Origin: Alphaproteobacteria bacterium
GTDB lineage: Bacteria; Pseudomonadota; Alphaproteobacteria; Rhizobiales; Devosiaceae
Direction of reading: 5' to 3'
DNA: 6,038 nt
Assembly: GCA_018820005.1 (NCBI GenBank)
Contig: JAHJOS010000522.1
Coordinates: 1-6,038 of the forward strand
The notes below the pieces were generated by a model that had not been told where the DNA came from, searched no databases, and saw only the letters and a list, made by a program, of their open reading frames with translations. The first letter of the stretch is position 1. Every line of letters begins with the position of its first letter. The translations under genes and the position numbers were made by a program. Positions 1 through 6,038 of this stretch are shown in pieces.

Positions 1-591
1 CCCGCCAAGCCCACCGTACCCGAGGATCTGGTCGCCCAGTTGATCGCCCAGGCCCGCGAAGACGCCTATGCCGAAGGTGTCGCCGCCGGGGAGCGCAATG
101 CAACCTCCATGGCCGCGCAGACCCTGGCGGCAGCGGCCGGCGCGCTCGCCGCACACACTGCCGAAATGGCAGCAGCGGTTGACGATACCGCCCATCAATC
201 TCGCCGCGAGGCCATCGAACTGGCTGCAACTGTCGGCCGCAAGCTCGCGCTGCACCTGCTGGCGCGCTTCCCCACGCTCGAACTCGATGCCCTGATTGCC
301 GAATGCATGCAGAGCCTCAACGGCGTCCCCCATCTGGTGGTGCGCTGCCACCCCTCGATTGCCGACGGCATCCGCGACATTGCCACCGCCCATATGCAGA
401 CATCGGGCTTCTCCGGCCGTCTGATTGTCATGGGCGATCCCGAGCAGCGCGTTGGTGATGGCAAGCTCGAATGGGTCGATGGCGGCCTCGTGCGCGACAT
501 CGGCGCAGTGTCCAAGGACATCGATACCAAGATTTCAGCCTATCTGGCCGCCAAGACCGGCAAGAACAAAACCCAGGAGAGCAGCCCATGA
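1..591 (+). CDS. fliH: Flagellar assembly protein FliH (FlbE), 5'-truncated by window edge
   Basis: FliH is a cytoplasmic flagellar export protein; it dimerises, binds the FliI ATPase, restrains its activity and docks it at the C-ring. The reading frame is open from base 1, so the true start lies left of the window; a TTG at 40 is in frame but has no reason to be the start. The visible part is 196 residues. A long Ala/Glu/Gln-rich helical region covers residues 8-85 and contains a GxxxG-type step (G26 and G30), typical of the FliH coiled-coil dimer. The C-terminal domain follows at about residues 90-185, with the family-like segment around GDPEQRVGDGKLEWVDGG (145-162). The stop overlaps the fliN start as ATGA. 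In Caulobacter the gene at this position is named flbE. The identification rests on this C-terminal pattern plus the neighbouring fliN, flbD and flhA; FliH is poorly conserved, so sequence alone would be moderate evidence. Confidence 0.85.
   Translation, partial: PAKPTVPEDLVAQLIAQAREDAYAEGVAAGERNATSMAAQTLAAAAGALAAHTAEMAAAVDDTAHQSRREAIELAATVGRKLALHLLARFPTLELDALIAECMQSLNGVPHLVVRCHPSIADGIRDIATAHMQTSGFSGRLIVMGDPEQRVGDGKLEWVDGGLVRDIGAVSKDIDTKISAYLAAKTGKNKTQESSP
575..590 (+). promoter_or_regulatory. Ribosome binding site and ATGA overlap start of fliN
   Basis: AGGAG at 575-579 lies 8 bases before ATG 588, inside the end of fliH. The ATG overlaps the fliH TGA as ATGA (588-591). This decides the fliN start over the open in-frame extension that runs back to 471, and it suggests translational coupling of the two genes. 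Confidence 0.75.
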
Positions 592-932
592 GCGCTTCCG
601 AAGACGATACCTCAGCCGACGAAGCCATCAACTTCGAGGAGATGCTGGCCAGCGTCAAAGATGAGACCCCCGAGGCCCACACCGAGCGCACAGCAGGCGA
701 CCTTGAAGCCGTGTTCGACGTGCCGGTCCGCATTTCGGTGGTACTAGGCCGCACCAAGATGCCGGTTTCCGAACTTCTGCGCCTCGATACTGGCACCGTC
801 ATCGAGCTGGACCGTCAGGTCGGTGAAGCCGTCGAGATCTTCATCAACGAGCGCCTCGTCGCCCGCGGCGAAATCGTGCTCGTCGAATCCAAGCTCGGCG
901 TCACCATGACCGAAATCATCAAACCACAGTAA
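588..932 (+). CDS. fliN: Flagellar motor switch protein FliN
   Basis: FliN forms the bottom of the cytoplasmic C-ring with FliM; it takes part in switching of rotation and, through FliH, in docking the export ATPase. The 114-residue product has an acidic, probably disordered N-terminus (residues 1-35) and a single SpoA (surface presentation of antigens) domain at about 42-112. Typical FliN features are VFDVPVRISVVLGRTKMPVS (42-61), the segment ending LLRLDTGTVIELD (63-75), then VEIFINERLVARGEIV (82-97) and the terminal VTMTEII. The length is normal for a short FliN. The start at 588 is chosen for its AGGAG and the ATGA overlap with fliH. A free-standing FliN in this operon position matches the Caulobacter arrangement. 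A type III secretion SctQ C-terminal homologue is excluded by the flagellar neighbours. Confidence 0.95.
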   Translation: MSASEDDTSADEAINFEEMLASVKDETPEAHTERTAGDLEAVFDVPVRISVVLGRTKMPVSELLRLDTGTVIELDRQVGEAVEIFINERLVARGEIVLVESKLGVTMTEIIKPQ

Positions 933-946
933 AGGAGCTCAAGATG
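931..946 (+). promoter_or_regulatory. Strong Shine-Dalgarno site of flbD
   Basis: AAAGGAG at 931-937 shares bases with the fliN stop codon TAA (930-932) and sits 6 bases before ATG 944. It is the best ribosome binding site in the window and fixes the flbD start. Confidence 0.8.
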
Positions 947-2311
947 CGTCTGCTCATCGTCGGGGCCCTTGAAGGCCAACTCAGCGAAGCCACCAAGATG
1001 GCTATGAACGGCGGGGCCAAGGTTGCCCACGCCCCATCAGTCGAGATTGCCCTAGCCGCCCTGCGCGCCGGCCGCGGCGCCGACCTGCTGCTGGTCGATG
1101 TTGCCATGGATATCGCCGGCCTGATCGCCGGTCTTGAAGCCGAGCGCATCGCCATTCCCGTCGTCGCCTGCGGTGTCGAGGCCAATGCAGCTGCTGCCGT
1201 CAACGCCATCCGCGCCGGCGCCAAGGAATACATCCCCCTGCCCCCCGATGCCGAACTGATCGCTGCCGTGATCGCCGCTGTGGCGCGCGAAAGCGCTGAT
1301 TTCCTCTACCGAGACCCGGCTATGGAACGCGTTGTCAAGATGGCCGACCAGATCGCCGGTTCCGATGCGTCCATCCTGATTACCGGCGAAAGCGGCACCG
1401 GCAAGGAAGTCATCGCCAAATATGTGCACGCCCGTTCCAAGCGCGCCAACAAGCCCTTCATCTCAATAAACTGCGCCGCCATCCCCGAGGCGCTGCTCGA
1501 ATCCGAACTGTTCGGCCACGAGAAGGGTGCTTTCACTGGCGCCATCGCGCGCCGTATCGGCAAGTTCGAGGAAGCTTCGGGCGGCACGCTCCTGCTCGAT
1601 GAAATCAGCGAAATGGATGTCCGGCTGCAGTCCAAGCTGCTGCGCGCCATCCAGGAACGCCTGATCGACCGCGTCGGCGGCAGCAAGCCCGTCCCGGTCG
1701 ACATTCGCATCCTGGCCACCTCCAACCGCAACCTCAACGAGGCCGTCCGCGAGGGCAGCTTCCGCGAGGACCTGCTGTTCCGCCTCAACGTCATCAACCT
1801 CAAACTTCCGGCCCTGCGCGATCGTCCCGGCGATATCGCAGCGCTCTCCGAGTTTTTCGTCGCGAAATACTCCAAGGCCAATGGCCTGCCGCTCCGCATG
1901 CTTTCCCCTGATGCGCGCGCTGCGCTCCTGCAAGCCCCCTGGCCGGGGAATGTGCGGGAGCTGGAGAATACCCTGCATCGGGCAGTTCTGTTGTCCTCGG
2001 GCGTCGTCATCGGCCCCGATGCCATCGTGCTGCCCGATGGCATGGGCCTGTCCGAAGTGGCCGCAGCCAGCACGCTGTCGTCACAACTGGCGCAGACGGC
2101 GCAGTCCATGTCGGCGGCCCTGGTCGGCCGCACCGTGGCCGATGTCGAGCGCGACCTGATCCTTGATACCCTCGATCACACGCTGGGCAACCGCACCCAC
2201 GCCGCGACCATCCTGGGCATTTCGATCCGGACGCTGCGCAATAAACTCAACCAGTACGCCGATGAAGGCACCAATGTGCCCGATCCCGGCGAACGTCGCT
2301 CCGTTGCCTAG
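944..2311 (+). CDS. flbD: Sigma-54-dependent flagellar transcription regulator FlbD
   Basis: FlbD is an enhancer-binding AAA+ protein that remodels sigma-54 RNA polymerase at late flagellar promoters; in Caulobacter it also represses the early fliF operon and is controlled by FliX. The 455 residues divide into three parts. Residues 1-110 are a receiver-like domain. The AAA+ domain (about 123-360) has Walker A GESGTGKE (148-155), the sigma-54 contact loop GAFTGA (195-200), Walker B with D219-E220, sensor I ILATSNR (256-262), the arginine region FREDLLFRLN (273-282) and sensor II PWPGNVREL (332-340). A Fis-type helix-turn-helix lies at about 415-438 (GNRTHAATILGISIRTLRNK). The receiver keeps D52 (in LLLVDVAMD) and K94 (in AGAKEYIPL) but lacks the acidic pair expected near residues 7-9, where VGALEG is found, and the usual Thr/Ser around 75-77. 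This fits known FlbD proteins, which are thought not to rely on ordinary phosphorelay. The full-length match to the Caulobacter FlbD pattern and the position between fliN and flhA make the call firm. Confidence 0.95.
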   Translation: MRLLIVGALEGQLSEATKMAMNGGAKVAHAPSVEIALAALRAGRGADLLLVDVAMDIAGLIAGLEAERIAIPVVACGVEANAAAAVNAIRAGAKEYIPLPPDAELIAAVIAAVARESADFLYRDPAMERVVKMADQIAGSDASILITGESGTGKEVIAKYVHARSKRANKPFISINCAAIPEALLESELFGHEKGAFTGAIARRIGKFEEASGGTLLLDEISEMDVRLQSKLLRAIQERLIDRVGGSKPVPVDIRILATSNRNLNEAVREGSFREDLLFRLNVINLKLPALRDRPGDIAALSEFFVAKYSKANGLPLRMLSPDARAALLQAPWPGNVRELENTLHRAVLLSSGVVIGPDAIVLPDGMGLSEVAAASTLSSQLAQTAQSMSAALVGRTVADVERDLILDTLDHTLGNRTHAATILGISIRTLRNKLNQYADEGTNVPDPGERRSVA

Positions 2312-2321
2312 GACCTAGATG
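2310..2321 (+). promoter_or_regulatory. Ribosome binding site of flhA overlapping flbD stop
   Basis: AGGA at 2310-2313 overlaps the flbD TAG stop (2309-2311) and lies 5 bases before ATG 2319. The 7-base gap leaves no room for a separate promoter, so flhA is read through from flbD. Confidence 0.65.
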
Positions 2322-4460
2322 ACCGACCTGCCCACCGGCCGCGCCCATACGCCCTTCAAGCTCCCCTCCGTAGCCTCGGTTGCGGATATGCTGCGCTCGG
2401 GCGACATCGCGCTGGCGACAGGCGTGATGGGTCTGATCGTCATCCTGATCGTTCCCATGCCGGCCATCCTGCTCGATGGCCTCCTGGCAGTCTCGATCGT
2501 CTTTTCGGTAATGATCCTGATGACGGCGCTGTTCATTCAGAAGCCGCTCGAGTTCTCGTCCTTCCCGACGGTCCTGCTCATCGCCACCATGCTGCGTCTG
2601 GGCCTGAACCTGGCCACAACCCGCCTGATCCTGGGCGAGGGGCATACCGGCACCCAGGCCGCCGGTCACGTCATCGAGGCCTTTGGCCACTTCGTGATGC
2701 GGGGCAATTTCGTCATCGGCGTGGTGGTCTTCGCCATTCTGGTGATCGTCAATTTCATCGTTATCACCAAGGGCTCGGGCCGCATCGCCGAAGTGGCTGC
2801 CCGCTTCAACCTCGAGGCCATGCCCGGCAAGCAGATGGCCATCGATGCCGATCTCAGCGCCGGCCTGATCGACGAAGACACCGCCAAGAAGCGCCGCGCC
2901 GAGCTCGAAGGCGAAAGCGCCTTCTTCGGCAACATGGACGGCGCGTCCAAATTCGTGCGTGGCGATGCCATCGCCGGCCTCATCATCACCTTCATCAACG
3001 TCATCGCCGGCGTCTTCATCGGCATGATGCAGGAAGGCCTCTCCATCCAGGAGGCCGGCAATGTCTATACCCTGCTCACCATCGGTGATGGCCTGGTCTC
3101 CCAGATCCCGGCGCTGATCGTCTCGACGGCCGCTGGTATCCTGGTGTCCAAGTCGGGCGTCACCGGTTCGGCCGACAAGGCCCTTTCGGCCCAGTTCACC
3201 GGTTACCCGCGCGCGCTGGGCATGTCCTCGGCGGTCATGGCCCTCTTGGCCTTTCTGCCCGGCATGCCGATCATCCCCTTCCTCGGCATCGCGGGCCTGG
3301 TTGGCTATGTTGGCTGGCGCTCTGCCCGCACCAAGGACGAAACCAAACTGGATGCCGCAGCCAGCGCCCTTACCAAGGCGGCTGCACAGCCCGGCGGCGG
3401 CAAGCCGGCCGCCACCGAAGAGCAGCCGATCACCGATAGCCTGCGCATCGACGAGCTCAAGCTCGAACTCGGCTATGGCCTGCTCAGCCTCGTCAAGGAA
3501 GACGAGAACGGCTCCGATCGCCTCACTGAGCAGATCAAGGCTCTGCGCCGCCAGCTCGCCACCGAACTCGGCTTTGTCATGCCGCCCGTGCGCATCCTGG
3601 ACAACATGCAGCTCGAGCCCAATGCCTATAAGGTGCGCATCAAGGAAGTCGAAGCTGGCGCCGGCGAGATCTATGCCAACCAGCTCATGGTCATGGACCC
3701 CTATGGCAACAAGATCGACCTGCCCGGTCACCACACCACCGAGCCGACCTTTGGCCTGCCGGCGACCTGGATCGAGCCGGCCCTGCGCGACGAGGCCGAG
3801 CTGCGCGGTCTCTCGATCATCGATCCCTCGACGGTGATTTCCACCCACCTGACCGAAGTGCTCAAGGCCAATGTCTCGGACCTGCTGAGCTATGCCAATG
3901 TGCAGTCCCTGCTCTCGGGCCTGCCCAAGGAACAGCAGAAGCTGGTCGAAGACATCGTCCCCGGCATGATCTCGGTGTCGGGCGTGCAGCGCGTGCTCCA
4001 AACCCTGCTCAACGAGCGCATCTCGATCCGCGATCTCTCCACCATTCTCGAAGGCATTGCCGAAGTCGCCGGCCCCGGCCGCTCCGTCCAGATCATCGCC
4101 GAGCATGTGCGCAGCCGCCTTGCCCGTCAGCTCTGCGCCGCCAACCTGGGTGCCGATGGCAATCTGCCGCTGCTCACTCTGGGTCCGCAGTGGGAGCGCG
4201 ACTTTGCCGAGGCCATGGTGGGCGATGGCGACAACCGCCACCTCGCCATGGCCCCTTCGCGCCTGCAGCAGTTCATCGGCGCCATCCAGTCGGCCTATGA
4301 GCGCGCCGCCCAGATGGGCGAATTGCCCGTGCTCATCACCTCGCCGGGCATCCGCCCGCATGTCCGCGCCATCATCGAGCGCTTCCGCCCGCAGACGGTG
4401 GTGATGAGCCAGAACGAGGTGCACCCCCGCATCCGCCTCAAGACCGTGGGCAGCGTCTAG
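2319..4460 (+). CDS. flhA: Flagellar biosynthesis protein FlhA (export gate)
   Basis: FlhA forms the nonameric ring of the flagellar type III export gate in the inner membrane, couples the proton motive force to export and binds chaperone-substrate complexes through its cytoplasmic domain. The 713 residues are a normal full length. About eight hydrophobic segments lie within residues 30-338, for example 32-52, 54-74, 129-150, 215-238 and 298-338. The FHIPEP family signature region RLGLNLATTRLILGEG is at 93-108. The cytoplasmic loop between membrane segments has MPGKQMAIDADLSAG (168-182); its Asp176 appears to match the essential Asp208 of Salmonella FlhA. The stretch MDGASKFVRGDAIAG (206-220) and TIGDGLVSQIPAL (254-266) are equally typical. 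An Ala/Pro-rich linker (about 340-372) leads to the cytoplasmic domain (373-713), which ends in VVMSQNEV and a short tail. A type III secretion SctV homologue is the only alternative; the neighbours make flagellar FlhA nearly certain. The gene contains no TTA, CTA or TCA codon up to base 4424. Confidence 0.98.
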   Translation: MTDLPTGRAHTPFKLPSVASVADMLRSGDIALATGVMGLIVILIVPMPAILLDGLLAVSIVFSVMILMTALFIQKPLEFSSFPTVLLIATMLRLGLNLATTRLILGEGHTGTQAAGHVIEAFGHFVMRGNFVIGVVVFAILVIVNFIVITKGSGRIAEVAARFNLEAMPGKQMAIDADLSAGLIDEDTAKKRRAELEGESAFFGNMDGASKFVRGDAIAGLIITFINVIAGVFIGMMQEGLSIQEAGNVYTLLTIGDGLVSQIPALIVSTAAGILVSKSGVTGSADKALSAQFTGYPRALGMSSAVMALLAFLPGMPIIPFLGIAGLVGYVGWRSARTKDETKLDAAASALTKAAAQPGGGKPAATEEQPITDSLRIDELKLELGYGLLSLVKEDENGSDRLTEQIKALRRQLATELGFVMPPVRILDNMQLEPNAYKVRIKEVEAGAGEIYANQLMVMDPYGNKIDLPGHHTTEPTFGLPATWIEPALRDEAELRGLSIIDPSTVISTHLTEVLKANVSDLLSYANVQSLLSGLPKEQQKLVEDIVPGMISVSGVQRVLQTLLNERISIRDLSTILEGIAEVAGPGRSVQIIAEHVRSRLARQLCAANLGADGNLPLLTLGPQWERDFAEAMVGDGDNRHLAMAPSRLQQFIGAIQSAYERAAQMGELPVLITSPGIRPHVRAIIERFRPQTVVMSQNEVHPRIRLKTVGSV

Positions 4461-4462
4461 CC

Positions 4463-5701
4463 ATGGGCAGGATCCGGCTGGAGGGCTATATCGCCGTTCC
4501 GCCTGACCGTCTGGTTGCCGTAGCGTCAGCGCTGCCGAACCACATCGCCCTGACCCAGGCCGAACCGGGCTGCCTCAGCTTCTCGGTGACCCAAAGCCCC
4601 GATAACCCCTGCCACTTCCTTGTCGCTGAAGTCTTCGTCGACCAGGCGGCCTTCGAGCAGCACCAGGCCCGTGCTGCTGCCTCGCCCTGGAGCGAAATTT
4701 CCGCCGGGCTCGAACGCCATTATACGATCACCAAAGACGATTCCCCCGCCAAAGAGACCCCGCTGGGCTCGCGCTTTGCTGCCGCAGACGTCGTCCAGCG
4801 CCGCGCCTTGACCGAAGGCGAAGCCGGGCGCGCCTGGCTCGCCCGGCTGGACGATACCCTGAGCGGTCTTGAGCAAGCTTGGGGCATCACCATTGGCCCC
4901 GCCCTGCCCGGTGGCACCGCCGCCTTTGTCGCCGAAGCCACGTCAGCGGATGGCGCCAACCTCGTCCTCAAGCTCCCCACACCCGGCACTGCCGCCGGCC
5001 GTCACGAGGCCCTGGTTCTGGGCCGGGCCGCCGGCAAGGGCTATGCTCGCCTTCTGCGCCACGACGATGCAACCGGTGCCCTGCTGCTCGAGCGACTGGG
5101 GGATCGGCTCGATACGCTGGACCTGCCCTATGAACGGCAGTTGGACGTGATGTGCGCCACCCTGCTGCAAGCATGGATGCCAGTCCCGCCCGACTTCCCC
5201 GGCACGACGGGGGCGCAAAAGGCCCTCAACCTTGCGCAATCTATCGTCCAGCTCTGGTCCGCCACCGGCCAGCCTTGTGCCCAGGCCGTGATCGACGCCG
5301 CCCTCATGTACTGCCGCGATCGCGCCGCCGCCTGGCGCCCGGAAAGTGCCATTCTGGCCCATGGCGATCCGCACCCGGCCAATATCCTCGCTGTGCCCGA
5401 AACTAGTCCGACCCAGTTCAAGTTCATCGACCCCGATGGCCTCGCCATCGAACCCGCCTATGATCTGGGCGTACTGCTGCGGGCCTGGCACGACGGCATC
5501 GCCGGCCGCCACGCCCATGACATCGCCCGCGCCCATGCCCGCTACCTCACCACCCGCACCCAGGTGACCACAGAAGCCATCTGGCAATGGGGCTATATCG
5601 AGCGCGTCTCGACCGGTCTGCATCTGCTCGAAATCGGCGAGATCGAGCAGGGTCAGCACTATCTCAGCGTCGCCGAGGCCATCGCCAGCACGGCCGGCTA
5701 A
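4463..5701 (+). CDS. Fusion protein: ABM monooxygenase-fold domain plus APH(6)-like phosphotransferase
   Basis: One 412-residue frame joins two domains. Residues 1-90 look like an antibiotic biosynthesis monooxygenase (ABM, YgiN-like ferredoxin fold): LEGYIAVPPDR at 6-16, AEPGCLSFSV at 33-42, FLVAEVFVDQAAFEQHQA at 52-69 and W76 near the end. A short polar linker (91-100) follows. Residues about 101-412 look like the streptomycin 6-kinase/hydroxyurea phosphotransferase family: GEAGRAWLARL (119-129), a glycine-rich LPGGTAAFVA (148-157), the putative ATP lysine K170 in LVLKLP, LLLERLGDR (207-215), the catalytic loop HGDPHPANIL (300-309, with D302 and N307) and the metal-binding IDPDG (322-326) followed by EPAYDLG. 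All core kinase residues are present, so activity is plausible. The substrate cannot be read from sequence; resistance to streptomycin is only a family-based possibility. ATG 4463 is 2 bases after the flhA stop with no clear Shine-Dalgarno site, and no other early start is credible, so translation may be coupled to flhA. Base composition resembles the neighbours. Confidence 0.85.
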   Translation: MGRIRLEGYIAVPPDRLVAVASALPNHIALTQAEPGCLSFSVTQSPDNPCHFLVAEVFVDQAAFEQHQARAAASPWSEISAGLERHYTITKDDSPAKETPLGSRFAAADVVQRRALTEGEAGRAWLARLDDTLSGLEQAWGITIGPALPGGTAAFVAEATSADGANLVLKLPTPGTAAGRHEALVLGRAAGKGYARLLRHDDATGALLLERLGDRLDTLDLPYERQLDVMCATLLQAWMPVPPDFPGTTGAQKALNLAQSIVQLWSATGQPCAQAVIDAALMYCRDRAAAWRPESAILAHGDPHPANILAVPETSPTQFKFIDPDGLAIEPAYDLGVLLRAWHDGIAGRHAHDIARAHARYLTTRTQVTTEAIWQWGYIERVSTGLHLLEIGEIEQGQHYLSVAEAIASTAG

Positions 5702-5704
5702 CGC

Positions 5705-6038
5705 TCAGCGCCTGCGCTCGTAGCGATACTCGTCCGATGGCGCACCACCAAAGAAATCCGCATTCTCGATCAGCGCAACGCGAGCAAAGCCCAGCGCTTC
5801 CAGCAGCTTCGCGGAGGCCTCATTCCGTGTATCGAGCGACGCACCAATCACCTGTGTATCCGGGTCGGCCCACAGCGCCGCAGTCACCGCCTCCCCTGCC
5901 GCGCGTGCCAGCCCCTGTCGCTGATCTCCCACGAACACAAAATAGGCGATGTCCACTCGGCCGTCCGCCAGCGCGGTCGCCTCGAACAACCCACAATAAT
6001 GGTCTTCTCCCCGCAGCGCCCAGTTAAGCCAGACGGCG
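5705..6038 (-). CDS. GNAT family N-acetyltransferase, 5'-truncated by window edge
   Basis: GNAT enzymes transfer the acetyl group of acetyl-CoA to amines of small molecules or protein N-termini. The minus-strand frame stays open to the right window edge (from base 6037), giving 110 visible residues; a TTG at 5989 is in frame but is internal to the fold, not the start. The strand-4 and pyrophosphate-binding region is VDIAYFVFVGDQRQGLAR (visible residues 28-45), with the Q39-R40-Q41-G42-L43-A44 form of the QxxGxG/A motif A. The later NEASAKLLEALGF (72-84) is the usual motif B helix, and the protein ends in basic RRR. This looks closest to the RimJ/RimL-type (Acetyltransf_3) group, which is only a resemblance; the substrate is unknown. 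The gene converges on the ABM-kinase fusion with 3 bases between the two stop codons. Confidence 0.85.
   Translation of the reverse strand, partial: AVWLNWALRGEDHYCGLFEATALADGRVDIAYFVFVGDQRQGLARAAGEAVTAALWADPDTQVIGASLDTRNEASAKLLEALGFARVALIENADFFGGAPSDEYRYERRR

Noticed and set aside
40..42. TTG as the start codon of fliH.
   Set aside because: The same frame is open back to base 1 and the product would lack the N-terminal region normal for FliH; the gene is simply cut by the window edge.
1306..2133. Minus-strand open frame of 275 codons opposite flbD.
   Set aside because: Ser/Arg-rich composition without domain features, opposite a highly conserved AAA+ region; a high-GC shadow.
2247..4424. 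A 725-codon open frame on the minus strand covering almost all of flhA.
   Set aside because: Its codons are in register with flhA codons, so it stays open simply because flhA avoids TTA, CTA and TCA. The translation is a His/Asp/Gly/Arg-rich run with no recognisable domain, while flhA is unmistakable.
1..4460. Sigma-54 promoters or FlbD (ftr) binding sites within the flagellar genes.
   Set aside because: By eye I found no convincing TGGC-N9-TTGC pair in a sensible position, and intergenic gaps are 11 bases or less.
4943..5659. Minus-strand open frame of 238 codons opposite the kinase domain.
   Set aside because: In register with the sense codons and Gly/Ala/Gln-rich; explained by codon bias, and the sense strand carries intact kinase motifs.
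5702..5725. Possible hairpin terminator between the convergent genes.
   Set aside because: Two 4-base-pair stems separated by mismatched bases and no T-tract on either side; too weak to call.
5587..6027. Plus-strand open frame of 146 codons running from the kinase end over the acetyltransferase.
   Set aside because: Arg/Pro/Ser-rich low-complexity translation; the opposite strand has clear GNAT motifs.

Overview
The window is a high-GC segment from a flagellated alphaproteobacterium. The evidence is the gene order fliH/flbE - fliN - flbD - flhA, which matches the Caulobacter-type flagellar cluster (fliF-fliG-flbE-fliN-flbD-flhA), and an FlbD-type sigma-54 activator, a regulator characteristic of alphaproteobacteria. 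Strong avoidance of TTA, CTA and TCA codons fits a GC-rich genome. Assignment below class level is a guess; a Devosia-like Hyphomicrobiales or a caulobacterial relative would both fit.

Bases 1-4460 are a tightly packed plus-strand flagellar operon fragment. It begins inside fliH (flbE), the stator-like regulator of the export ATPase. fliN, the C-ring switch protein, follows with a 4-base ATGA overlap. Next come flbD, a sigma-54 enhancer-binding protein with a degenerate receiver domain, and flhA, the large export-gate membrane protein. Gaps are -4, 11 and 7 bases, so these genes are almost certainly co-transcribed from a promoter left of the window. Together they cover export-ATPase control, switch assembly, late flagellar gene transcription and the export gate.

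Bases 4463-5701, starting 2 bases after the flhA stop, encode an unexpected protein: an N-terminal antibiotic-biosynthesis-monooxygenase (ABM) fold joined in one frame to a C-terminal kinase of the streptomycin/hydroxyurea phosphotransferase (APH(6)-like) family. No flagellar gene such as fliR or flhB follows flhA here. This fusion and its placement are the most interesting points of the window.

Bases 5705-6038 hold the 3' part of a minus-strand GNAT acetyltransferase, convergent with the fusion gene and only 3 bases away. No RNA genes, CRISPR arrays, insertion sequences, clear repeats or strong terminators were seen, and there is no intergenic gap longer than 11 bases.
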